A stretch of DNA of 64,000 bases, taken from positions 558,001 to 622,000 of the forward strand of contig CBDDJX010000002.1 in NCBI GenBank assembly GCA_965229885.1, in the 5' to 3' direction. This document shows positions 27,329 to 35,137 of the stretch, in pieces; the first letter of the stretch is position 1, and each line of letters starts with the position of its first letter. The DNA comes from DATLLJ01 sp965229885. Lineage in GTDB: Bacteria; Acidobacteriota; Vicinamibacteria; Vicinamibacterales; CAVVIG01. The notes beneath the pieces are model-generated. The model did no database searches. It saw only the letters and a program-made list of their open reading frames with translations, and was not told where the DNA came from. Both the position numbers and the translations under genes were made by a program.

Positions 27329-28381
27329 ATGCAGTCGAAGGGCCATCCCACGTACAAGACGAAGTACCGCGTTGCGAACTGGCCGACCTACACCCAGGCT
27401 CTCGTTCGCCGCGGCGATGTGACGTTGTGGTTGGCACCGGAAGCGATCGCCGCCTGGACACCTCGCCGGAGCGGCAGGCAGGGTGGGCAGCGGCGGTACT
27501 CGAATCTCGCCATCGAGACCGCCTTAACCCTGCGGCTCCTCTACCATCTCCCGCTCCGGCAGGCCGAAGGGTTCCTGCACGCGCTGTTCGTGCTGATGCA
27601 CCTCGACCTCTCCGCACCCGACGACACGACGCTCTCCCGGCGCGGTCAGCATCTGCAGCGTCGTCTTCGACCGGTACCGTCCGGCAAGCGCATCCATCTC
27701 GTGCTCGATAGCACGGGCCTGTCCATCCTCGGCGAGGGGGAGTGGGCCGCCGCGAAATACGGTGGACGCGGCAGGCGGGGCTGGAAGAAGCTTCACCTGG
27801 GCGTCGATCGGTCAGGCGTGATCCTCGCCCACACGCTGACCGAGGCGACGGTGGATGACGCGACTACCGCCCTCGATCTGATCACCGCAGTCGAGGGCAA
27901 CCTCGTGAGCGTCACCGCTGACGCGGCCTACGACACGATCGCCGTCTACGAGACCGCGGGGGCGCGGGGTGCGACGGTCGTGATGCCCCCGGACAAGACG
28001 GCACGTGTCTCTCGACGCGGACCACGGTCGCGCGCTCGGGATCGCACGATCAAGAAGATGCAGACGATCGGCCGTCGTCGGTGGAAGAAGGAGGCGGGCT
28101 ATCGTCGGCAGGCCCGGGTCGAGAACGCCTTCTTTCGGTACAAAGCGATCATCGGAGGTGGTCTTCGTGCGCGCGCTCCAGGCGGGCGACGGACCGAGGC
28201 GGTGATCGCGTGCAACATCCTGAATCAGATGACCGCGCGTGGTCGGCCAAAGTCGTACAGTATTGGTCAGCGAGTGGCCGCTCGGTGGGGACGACCGCGA
28301 GTCAGTTTCGATTCATGCACCAACGCCAGACGCGCGCGTCGTGACGCTCGTCGAGGCGCCCAAAGCGATCGGTCAGGATGA
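27329..28381 (+). CDS. IS5-family transposase (copy A)
   Basis: 350 residues; IS bounds 27245-28327 with ends GGCGTTGTTGCATGAA and TTCATGCACCAACGCC. DDE residues: LVLDSTGLSI, TADAAYD, RVENAFFRYK. The normal C-terminal (SYSIG) is followed by read-through across the IS end, because this copy lacks the stop found after SIGR in copies B and D; the last about 18 residues come from flanking DNA. Confidence 0.85.
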   Translation: MQSKGHPTYKTKYRVANWPTYTQALVRRGDVTLWLAPEAIAAWTPRRSGRQGGQRRYSNLAIETALTLRLLYHLPLRQAEGFLHALFVLMHLDLSAPDDTTLSRRGQHLQRRLRPVPSGKRIHLVLDSTGLSILGEGEWAAAKYGGRGRRGWKKLHLGVDRSGVILAHTLTEATVDDATTALDLITAVEGNLVSVTADAAYDTIAVYETAGARGATVVMPPDKTARVSRRGPRSRARDRTIKKMQTIGRRRWKKEAGYRRQARVENAFFRYKAIIGGGLRARAPGGRRTEAVIACNILNQMTARGRPKSYSIGQRVAARWGRPRVSFDSCTNARRARRDARRGAQSDRSG

Positions 28382-28592
28382 TTCGTGCATACTCGCGGTC
28401 GCGAAAGTCAGGATGCCCGACCTGAACGAAGGTCGCTGCGGCGACGCCCGTTATCGGCCCGGAATAAGCTTGGGGAACTAGGCTCGTGTATGAGAACGGT
28501 AAGCTGACGGACGAGGCGAAGCGCTCCCAGATTGCCTGTGCTTCGGAATTTCGTTCCATTTGACCATTGTCGAAGCCCACACAAAGGTTCAT
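28328..28592 (-). pseudogene. Hypothetical protein, 3' end cut by IS5 A
   Basis: ATG 28592 overlaps the upstream stop (ATGA). About 88 residues (MNLCVGFDNGQMERNSEAQA to LTDRFGRLDERHD), then the frame enters the IS5 end at 28327. Third gene of a coupled reverse-strand operon with phage-like character. Not recognised. Confidence 0.5.
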
Positions 28593-28777
28593 TGACTCAG
28601 CTCGCGCCCTTTGGCTTGCATCTCTTCGTCGGTCATGGGTGCTCGCTCAACTGGCTTCCTGTCCCGCGCCGATTGCAAAATCGCGATGACCTCTTGGTCG
28701 ATCTCCTCACTGGACGGTCCTGCGGTCGCAGCCAGCCGCTCTACCCGGCCCCGTAACGCTCTCAGCGATCTTCGCAT
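28589..28777 (-). CDS. Hypothetical 62-aa protein in phage-like operon
   Basis: MRRSLRALRGRVERLAATAG to EMQAKGRELSQ; charged, helical. It overlaps the previous gene by 16 nt and the next by 4 nt, so translation is coupled. Similar small proteins sit near terminase genes; function unknown. Confidence 0.5.
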   Translation of the reverse strand: MRRSLRALRGRVERLAATAGPSSEEIDQEVIAILQSARDRKPVERAPMTDEEMQAKGRELSQ

Positions 28778-29058
28778 GCGCTACCACCTCCGTTGGCCGC
28801 CCGTTGCCGTTCGTAAACCTCGATCTCGTCGATCTTCCGCAGAATGGTGTCGGCGTCATGCTGATGAATGCCCAACTCCGCGACGGTGCGGGCCGCGCCC
28901 AGCCGCACATTGGGCGGCATCTGCCGGTCCGTCAGCTCGGCGAGCGTGTCGATGGCTTCGGCCGTGAGCGCCTGAATCCGATTCATGCCGGCCTGGTACA
29001 TCGTGCCTCGCGCCTCCGCCAACTCTCGCTTGAACTCGTCGTCCTCGGCCATCTGCAA
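28762..29058 (-). CDS. Terminase-small-subunit-like protein, possibly 5'-truncated
   Basis: 98 residues from TTG 29058 (ATG 29052 also possible). MAEDDEFKRELAEARGTMYQ then NRIQALTAEAIDTLAELTD and a C-terminal coiled coil (HQHDADTILRKIDEIEVYER) resemble the C-terminal half of phage small-terminase-like HTH proteins. The frame is open upstream to 29133 without a good start and the HTH is not clear, so the N-terminus may be lost. Confidence 0.5.
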   Translation of the reverse strand: MQMAEDDEFKRELAEARGTMYQAGMNRIQALTAEAIDTLAELTDRQMPPNVRLGAARTVAELGIHQHDADTILRKIDEIEVYERQRAANGGGSACEDR

Positions 29059-29143
29059 GACTCTTTTGGACGCGACGCCCTCCGAAACGTGCCACTTCTG
29101 GCAAAAGGAACGCGTACCGGCGGATAGGCGCTATACTGAAAGC

Positions 29144-29572
29144 GTGAGTAGCTTCAGGCAAAGTGGCACGGTCCTCGTCCTGACCGTGATGCTCACCGCG
29201 CTCCCACTCGGTGGAACCGTGTGTGCGGTCCTTTGTACGGCGGCTCCGAGTTCTGCCTCGGCCCAGGAAACCCTCGGCTCTGGCCATCATCACGGAAGCG
29301 GCACGACGAGCCACCACGAAGCTTCCCCTTCCAGGCAGCCTCAGATTGCCGGTCTACCCGGGCATGACTGTACTGATCACAGCAGAGTTGGCAAGGCCAC
29401 TGAAGCGCTGATGGCAAGCCGCGCCGACAAGGGTTTTACTTGCGTCAGTCTCAATCTCGGTCCTTCGACGCTGGCCTTCGTGAACGTGACATTGATTCGC
29501 GAACACGCGGGTTACAGTCCACCCTCCGCCACCAGCCCTCCGACACGCGCGCCGCTCGTACTGCGCATCTGA
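29144..29572 (+). CDS. Secreted His-rich protein, putative copper-cassette component
   Basis: 142 residues from GTG 29144. Signal peptide (SGTVLVLTVMLTALPLGGTV, cleavage near ASAQ), then SGHHHGSGTTSHHEA, a His cluster able to bind metal, and two Cys pairs (CAVLC, DCTDH). TATACT at 29132-29137 lies only 7 nt before the start and could be a -10 box. Copper binding is inferred from composition and from the cytochrome c/CopA/CopB genes that follow. A longer frame from 28985 overlaps the reverse-strand operon and lacks a signal peptide at its start, so I rejected it. Confidence 0.6.
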   Translation: MSSFRQSGTVLVLTVMLTALPLGGTVCAVLCTAAPSSASAQETLGSGHHHGSGTTSHHEASPSRQPQIAGLPGHDCTDHSRVGKATEALMASRADKGFTCVSLNLGPSTLAFVNVTLIREHAGYSPPSATSPPTRAPLVLRI

Positions 29573-29682
29573 TCACGCCTGCCTGAGGCGCGTTTCCGCG
29601 CCGAGTCTCCAATACCTAACTCTTCGCGGTTACACCGACCGCTGGCTTGTCCGTGCCATCCGGTTGCGAGAAGGATTCGATC

Positions 29683-30312
29683 ATGAAGACGGTACTCCGT
29701 GCCTCGGTGGTGCTCGCCGCCATTCTTGGCGTCATTGGCGGCATCGTCGCGTACTCGATCGCGCGTCGTGGCCTCAGCACGAAGACCGACCCGAGCCGCG
29801 TCGAGGAGCTCCTCGCGCGCGGCATGCGCCGTCTCGCCACGCCCAGCGCCGTGCGCGCGCAGACGAATCCGGTCGACGCGTCTGAGGCGGTGTTCACCGA
29901 GGCGATGGCGCACTTCGCCGACCACTGTGCCGTGTGTCATGCGAACAACGGCAGCGGAGACACCGACATCGGGCGCCGCTTGTATCCGAGAGCGCCCGAC
30001 ATGCGCACGGCCGAGACACAAGCGCTGTCGGATGGAGAGCTCTTCTCGATCATCGAGAACGGCATTCGATTGACGGGCATGCCCGCCTGGGGCACGGGCT
30101 CGCCGGACGGTGAGCGCGCGAGTTGGGAACTGGTTCACTTCATCAGACGCCTTCCGACGCTGACCGACGAGGAGATCGGCCGGATGGAGGAGTTGAACCC
30201 AAAGAGCCGAGATGAGCTGCGCGAGGAAGAAGAGACCCGCCGTTTCCTTGCGGGCGAGGGTACGCCGGGGCCGTCGTCGGCCCAACCCTCCCACGAGGGG
30301 CGGCACGAGTGA
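29683..30312 (+). CDS. Membrane-anchored c-type cytochrome
   Basis: 209 residues from ATG 29683 (GAGAAGGA upstream). N-terminal membrane anchor (VVLAAILGVIGGIVAYSIA), heme motif CAVCH at residues 82-86, probable axial Met in GMPAWG near 133: a mono-heme cytochrome c domain facing the periplasm. It lies upstream of copA, whose start is 28 bp beyond this stop, so probably cotranscribed. Such cytochromes accompany copper cassettes in some bacteria and may take electrons from Cu(I) oxidation by CopA (inference). Confidence 0.85.
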   Translation: MKTVLRASVVLAAILGVIGGIVAYSIARRGLSTKTDPSRVEELLARGMRRLATPSAVRAQTNPVDASEAVFTEAMAHFADHCAVCHANNGSGDTDIGRRLYPRAPDMRTAETQALSDGELFSIIENGIRLTGMPAWGTGSPDGERASWELVHFIRRLPTLTDEEIGRMEELNPKSRDELREEEETRRFLAGEGTPGPSSAQPSHEGRHE

Positions 30313-30340
30313 CACGTTCAAAGGTTCGGCGCGAGGCCGT

Positions 30341-32173
30341 ATGAGTTCGCAGAACAACACCTCACGGCGTGTAGACCTCACGCGACCGGCGCGGCGGACC
30401 TTTGTCAAGGGTCTCGCCATGGGAGGTGTGGTCGCCAGCTTCGACCTGTGGACAGGCACAGCCTGGGCGCAGCCCGCCATCGCGCAGCAGTCCGCCGTAC
30501 TCTCGGGATCGAACTTCGACCTGCGCGTCGACGAGGCGCTGGTGAACTTGACCGGCTCACCGACGGTCGCGCACGTCGTCAACGGCTCCCTCCCTGCGCC
30601 GACGCTGCGTTGGAGAGAGGGCGACACCGTCACGCTGCGTGTGTCCAATGCGCTCCGTGACCATCAGGCGTCGATTCACTGGCACGGCATTCTCCTCCCG
30701 GCAAACATGGACGGCGTCCCCGGGCTCAGCTTTCACGGCATTGGTCCGGGTGAAACCTATGTGTATCGGTTCCAGGTCCGACAGGGTGGCACGTACTGGT
30801 ATCACAGCCACTCGGGCTTTCAGGAGCAGCGCGGCCTGTACGGCCCGCTGATCATCGAGCCTCGGGAACCCGAGCCCTTCCGCTACGACCGCGAGCACGT
30901 CGTGATGCTCAGCGACTGGACCGACGAGAAACCGGAACGCGTGTTCGCCAAACTGAAGAAGCGGTCTGATTACTACAACTTTCACCAGCGGACGGTCGGT
31001 GACTTCTTACGCGATGTTCGAGCACGCGGGCTTGGCCGCACGGTGGCCGACCGAAAGGCGTGGGGCGAGATGCGCATGAACGCGACCGATCTCGCCGACG
31101 TCTCCGGCTACACCTACACGTATTTGATGAACGGTGCCGCACCTGCCGGCAACTGGACGGGACTGTTCCGGTCAGGCGAGCGCGTTCGGCTGCGATTCAT
31201 CAACGGGTCGGCCATGACGCACTTCGACGTTCGCATCCCGGGCCTGAAGATGACGGTGGTTGCGGCTGACGGCCAGTACGTGCACCCGGTGACCGTGGAC
31301 GAGTTCCGAATCGCCGTTGCGGAAACGTTTGACGTGATCGTCGAGCCGTCGGGACAGGACGCCTTCACGATCTTCGCCCAATCGATGGACCGTGCGGGGT
31401 ACGCGCGCGGCACGCTCGGCACACGCGAGGGCCTCAGTGCGCCGGTGCCGGACCTCGATCCGCGCCCGCTGCTCACGATGGCCGACATGGGCCATGGAGG
31501 TATGGGGAAGGATCCCCAGGCCGGCCACGCCATGCCCGTGCAGGCGCCCGCTACTCCGGATCCACACGCGGAGCACAACGTGCCTGCCCAGGCGCCCGCT
31601 ACATCGGACCCGCACGCCGGTCACGACATGTCGGCCATGGGAGGCAGCGTGCAGACTCACCCTGCCAGTGAGGACGGCAATCCGCTGGTGGATATGCAGG
31701 CGATGATGCCGACCTCGCGCCTCGACGATCCCGGCATCGGGCTCCGAGACAACGGCCGCAGGGTCCTGACGTATAGCGCACTGAAGAGCCAGTTCGATGA
31801 TCCCGACGGCCGCGACCCGGGCCGCACGATCGAGCTGCACTTGACCGGACACATGGAGCGGTTCGTGTGGTCGTTCAACGGGATCAAGTTTTCCGATGCG
31901 GAACCACTGCGACTCACGTACGGCGAACGCCTGCGTATCGTGCTCGTCAACGATTCGATGATGGCGCATCCCATCCATCTGCACGGCATGTGGAGCGACC
32001 TCGAGGATGACGCGGGACAGTTCCTCATGCGCAAGCACACGATCGATATGCCGCCGGGCACGAAGCGAAGCTACCGTGTCACCGCGGATGCGCTTGGCCG
32101 CTGGGCGTATCACTGCCATCTGCTCTTTCACATGGAATCAGGCATGTTCAGGGAAGTGCGAGTGGACGAATGA
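30341..32173 (+). CDS. copA: CopA-family multicopper oxidase
   Basis: 610 residues from ATG 30341. Twin-arginine signal (RRTFVKGLAMGG, cleavage near AWAQ). Three cupredoxin domains with all copper ligands: HWHG (about residue 113), HSH (about 152), HPIHLHG (about 544), HCHLLFHMESGM (about 592). A Met/His-rich insertion (MGHGGMG, HAEHN, HAGHDMSAMGG, about residues 385-430) is typical of copper-resistance CopA/PcoA. Folded in the cytoplasm, exported by Tat, oxidises Cu(I) in the periplasm. A longer frame starts at 30212 but overlaps the cytochrome gene and delays the signal. Overlaps copB by 4 nt. Confidence 0.95.
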   Translation: MSSQNNTSRRVDLTRPARRTFVKGLAMGGVVASFDLWTGTAWAQPAIAQQSAVLSGSNFDLRVDEALVNLTGSPTVAHVVNGSLPAPTLRWREGDTVTLRVSNALRDHQASIHWHGILLPANMDGVPGLSFHGIGPGETYVYRFQVRQGGTYWYHSHSGFQEQRGLYGPLIIEPREPEPFRYDREHVVMLSDWTDEKPERVFAKLKKRSDYYNFHQRTVGDFLRDVRARGLGRTVADRKAWGEMRMNATDLADVSGYTYTYLMNGAAPAGNWTGLFRSGERVRLRFINGSAMTHFDVRIPGLKMTVVAADGQYVHPVTVDEFRIAVAETFDVIVEPSGQDAFTIFAQSMDRAGYARGTLGTREGLSAPVPDLDPRPLLTMADMGHGGMGKDPQAGHAMPVQAPATPDPHAEHNVPAQAPATSDPHAGHDMSAMGGSVQTHPASEDGNPLVDMQAMMPTSRLDDPGIGLRDNGRRVLTYSALKSQFDDPDGRDPGRTIELHLTGHMERFVWSFNGIKFSDAEPLRLTYGERLRIVLVNDSMMAHPIHLHGMWSDLEDDAGQFLMRKHTIDMPPGTKRSYRVTADALGRWAYHCHLLFHMESGMFREVRVDE

Positions 32174-33105
32174 GCGCCTCCCACAGACTCAGAACCGTGC
32201 TGGCGGTCGTGCTCGCGCTGGCGCTGTGGCCCGTCGCATCAAGCGCGCAGGGGAAACCAGCGCCGAGTGCACCTAGTGAGGACTCGACGCAGGTGCAGGA
32301 CCATCCCAGGCACACGAGCGACCAGGCGCAGCCGACACCAGCGGCCAGCGGCCAGGTGGATCACTCGGCGCATGTGAACCCTTCGCCCCAGGCGCTGCCC
32401 GCTGGAATTCCACCGATCACGGACGTCGACAGAGCGACAGCGTTTCCCGATGTGGAGGGACACGCCGTTCACGACAGTGCGGTGAACTCCTACGTTCTGT
32501 TCGATCAACTGGAATGGCAGCATGGCGACGGCGGCAATGGCGGGAGTTGGGACACCAAGGGATGGATCGGACGTGATCGGGATCGACTCTGGTTCCGCAC
32601 CGAGGGGTCTGGAAGCGGTGGCCGCCTGGGCAACTCGCAGACGCACCTGATGTATGGCCGTGCCATCGCGCGCTGGTGGGACGTCATGGTGGGCGTTCGT
32701 CAGGACGTCCGGCCAGGACCCGCCCAGACCTGGGCCGCCGTCGGCATACAGGGATTGGCCCCGTACTGGTTCGACGTCGAGGCCACGGCGTATGTCGGCG
32801 CGTCCGGGCGCACGCATTTCCGGTTCGAGACCGAGTATGAGCTGCTGCTGACGAACCGCCTCGTGCTGCAGCCGCTTCTGGAAGTCGAGATCTACGGCAA
32901 GTCAGACCTGGAGCACGGCATGGGCGCCGGCCTGAGCACGGCCGACACCGGGCTTCGCCTGCGTTACGAGTTTCGCCGCGAGATCGCGCCGTACGTCGGG
33001 GTCACGTGGAGCCGAAAGTTCTTTGAGACTGCGGATTTGGCGGAAGCCAACGGCGACAGGGCCGAAGGGGCTCGCCTGGCGCTGGGGCTTCGACTCTGGT
33101 TCTAG
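32170..33105 (+). CDS. copB: CopB-family outer-membrane copper-resistance protein
   Basis: 311 residues, start ATG 32170 overlapping the copA stop (ATGA). Signal peptide (VLAVVLALALWPVASSAQ), a His-containing N-terminal region, then the CopB beta-barrel domain (DQLEWQHGDGGNGGSWDTKG, RFETEYELLLTNRLVLQP, ending LALGLRLWF with terminal Phe). Full length for PcoB/CopB. Acts with CopA to sequester or exclude copper. Confidence 0.95.
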   Translation: MSASHRLRTVLAVVLALALWPVASSAQGKPAPSAPSEDSTQVQDHPRHTSDQAQPTPAASGQVDHSAHVNPSPQALPAGIPPITDVDRATAFPDVEGHAVHDSAVNSYVLFDQLEWQHGDGGNGGSWDTKGWIGRDRDRLWFRTEGSGSGGRLGNSQTHLMYGRAIARWWDVMVGVRQDVRPGPAQTWAAVGIQGLAPYWFDVEATAYVGASGRTHFRFETEYELLLTNRLVLQPLLEVEIYGKSDLEHGMGAGLSTADTGLRLRYEFRREIAPYVGVTWSRKFFETADLAEANGDRAEGARLALGLRLWF

Positions 33106-33241
33106 CGCTCTGGATGGGAACAACAGTGTGGGAGCTGCTCAAGTACGAGGATGTGTCCCGAATCTTGTGGAAAAATGAAAATGGCGTAACCTCCTGCTGA
33201 CCCAAGCAGATCGCCGTTAGCAGCGGCGACGGAGGTACGCC

Positions 33242-33634
33242 ATGCAGGAGACTAACACAGGCCTCGTCACGATCCTTGAGTTCCGTCGGGACATCGAAGC
33301 CCAGTTCCGCCGCCACATTCGGGAAGCCTTAGATGTCGCGCTTGCGGAGGAGATCGCCGCGGCGCTCGGCTCCGCCCGGCACGAGCGCACCGATCGGCGT
33401 CGGGGTTATCGCAACGGGAGCGTCGAGCGGATCCTCACCACGCCCGAGGGGACGCGGATGGTCACGGTGCCGCGCGGCCGGATCGTCGGTTCCGATGACG
33501 GGACCACGGAATACCGCAGTCAGTTGCTGCCTCGGTACGCCCGACGGACCCGCGAGATCGATGACGCGATCCTCGGCTGCTATCTGGGCGGCATTAACAG
33601 CCGGCGGATCCGAACCGCGTTGCAGCCGTTGCAC
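33242..33634 (+). pseudogene. IS256-family transposase, N-terminal fragment
   Basis: About 131 residues of a Transposase_mut (IS256) protein, through LGCYLGGINSRRIRTALQPL, cut by IS5 B at 33635. The start at ATG 33242 has GGAGG upstream. Probable IS256 left-end DNA lies at 33110-33241. Confidence 0.85.
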
Positions 33635-34716
33635 GGCGTTGTTGCATGAAGACCCTGCAGGTGTGGGGCGGCGTGGCCCGGTCTTCTCGGATCCGTCCAC
33701 GGGGGCCACACTACGGGGATGCAGTCGAAGGGCCATCCCACGTACAAGACGAAGTACCGCGTTGCGAACTGGCCGACCTACACCCAGGCTCTCGTTCGCC
33801 GCGGCGATGTGACGTTGTGGTTGGCACCGGAAGCGATCGCCGCCTGGACACCTCGCCGGAGCGGCAGGCAGGGTGGGCAGCGGCGGTACTCGAATCTCGC
33901 CATCGAGACCGCCTTAACCCTGCGGCTCCTCTACCATCTCCCGCTCCGGCAGGCCGAAGGGTTCCTGCACGCGCTGTTCGTGCTGATGCACCTCGACCTC
34001 TCCGCACCCGACGACACGACGCTCTCCCGGCGCGGTCAGCATCTGCAGCGTCGTCTTCGACCGGTACCGTCCGGCAAGCGCATCCATCTCGTGCTCGATA
34101 GCACGGGCCTGTCCATCCTCGGCGAGGGGGAGTGGGCCGCCGCGAAATACGGTGGACGCGGCAGGCGGGGCTGGAAGAAGCTTCACCTGGGCGTCGATCG
34201 GTCAGGCGTGATCCTCGCCCACACGCTGACCGAGGCGACGGTGGATGACGCGACTACCGCCCTCGATCTGATCACCGCAGTCGAGGGCAACCTCGTGAGC
34301 GTCACCGCTGACGCGGCCTACGACACGATCGCCGTCTACGAGGCCGCGGGGGCGCGGGGTGCGACGGTCGTGGTGCCCCCGGCCAGGACGGCGAACGTGT
34401 CTCGCCACGGCCCGCGGTCGGCCGCTCGGGATCGGACGATCAGGTCCGTGAAGAGGCTCGGACGGCGCCGCTGGAAGAAGGCGTCGGGTTACCATCAACA
34501 GGCCTGGGTAGAGAACGCGTTCTTCCGATACAAGTCGATCATAGGAGATGGCCTTCGAGCCCGGAGTCCAGCCGGGCAGGGGAGTGAGGCCGTCCTCGGC
34601 TGCGAGATCCTAAATCGGATGACCGCTCTCGGCCGACCAGCGTCGTATAGCATCGGCAGGTGAGGGCCCTGTCGGTTGGCATCGTGCGGGCCAGTTGCGA
34701 TTCGTGCAACAACGCC
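33635..34716 (+). mobile_element. IS5-family element B
   Basis: 1,082 bp, ends GGCGTTGTTGCATGAA and TTCGTGCAACAACGCC. Forms the right end of composite copy 1 and truncates an IS256 element. Confidence 0.9.
33719..34663 (+). CDS. IS5-family transposase (copy B)
   Basis: 314 residues with normal end (SYSIGR, stop). Identical to copy A through about residue 215 except one Thr/Ala change (YEAAGARG); from ARTANVSRHGP on it is a different, related sequence like the 18.2-kb fragment. DDE motifs intact (LDSTGLSI, TADAAYD, WVENAFFRYK). Confidence 0.9.
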   Translation: MQSKGHPTYKTKYRVANWPTYTQALVRRGDVTLWLAPEAIAAWTPRRSGRQGGQRRYSNLAIETALTLRLLYHLPLRQAEGFLHALFVLMHLDLSAPDDTTLSRRGQHLQRRLRPVPSGKRIHLVLDSTGLSILGEGEWAAAKYGGRGRRGWKKLHLGVDRSGVILAHTLTEATVDDATTALDLITAVEGNLVSVTADAAYDTIAVYEAAGARGATVVVPPARTANVSRHGPRSAARDRTIRSVKRLGRRRWKKASGYHQQAWVENAFFRYKSIIGDGLRARSPAGQGSEAVLGCEILNRMTALGRPASYSIGR

Positions 34717-35137
34717 TTGGTGAGCCGCTCCTGCAGCTTCTCACGGCCGTCACTCGGACGTCGTGTCCTCGATGCGGCTGCCAAGGCCAAAAGGCGCGCT
34801 CGGTCTTCGAGCGGTACACATCGGGGCTTTGCGGGGGCTCGCAAACACCATTATCTGTAGCTGTGGCGGTTTGGCGGAGAGGGTGGGATTCGTTCCTGCG
34901 ATTCCCTCCACCATCAACGATTTAGGCCTGATTCGAAGCCCTCAAACCGCCAAATCCACTCAAAACCTGAGTATCAGGTACAAAACAGGCACGGCGATTC
35001 TACGACGCCTTCCGCCCCTCTCGGTGCAGCGCCTGGTGAGGAGTGCACGAGCGGCGTGGTCGCTATCTGTTGCGTCGGCCACCGTTGAACCGAGTGCTTC
35101 TCCTGCAATGGCTCTATACGCAGAGCGCGTGGGCGGT
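34717..35137. other. Junction region with tRNA-Ser 3'-end-like sequence
   Basis: No intact gene. On the reverse strand about 34873-34893 reads CGAATCCCACCCTCTCCGCC plus A, the usual 3' end of a tRNA-Ser, without the rest of the tRNA: a probable old att site. Upstream SVFERY in one plus frame (about 34799) vaguely resembles the end of a tyrosine recombinase but is too short to call. Confidence 0.4.

Larger units (their letters stand above)
27245..34716 (+). mobile_element. IS5 composite transposon with copper genes, copy 1
   Basis: 7,472 bp bounded by IS5 A (27245-28327) and IS5 B (33635-34716) in direct orientation. The cargo is a small phage-like operon, four copper-related genes and an IS256 fragment. 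The whole unit recurs at 36872-44343, offset exactly 9,627 bp, and identity stops precisely at the outer IS ends, as expected for transposition of the unit as one element. Confidence 0.85.

Noticed and set aside
30212..30340. N-terminal extension of CopA
   Set aside because: Overlaps the cytochrome gene and pushes the Tat signal away from the N-terminus; ATG 30341 fits better.
29512..30648. 378-residue reverse-strand ORF across the cytochrome gene (and its copy at 39139-40275)
   Set aside because: Antisense to the cytochrome c and copA starts; composition typical of a shadow frame.
31172..32131. 319-residue reverse-strand ORF under copA (and copy at 40799-41758)
   Set aside because: Antisense shadow of a protein with full copper-ligand motifs.
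34763..34925. Frames containing GLAERVGFVPAI and similar
   Set aside because: This peptide is the familiar spurious translation of a tRNA-Ser 3' end, not a protein.
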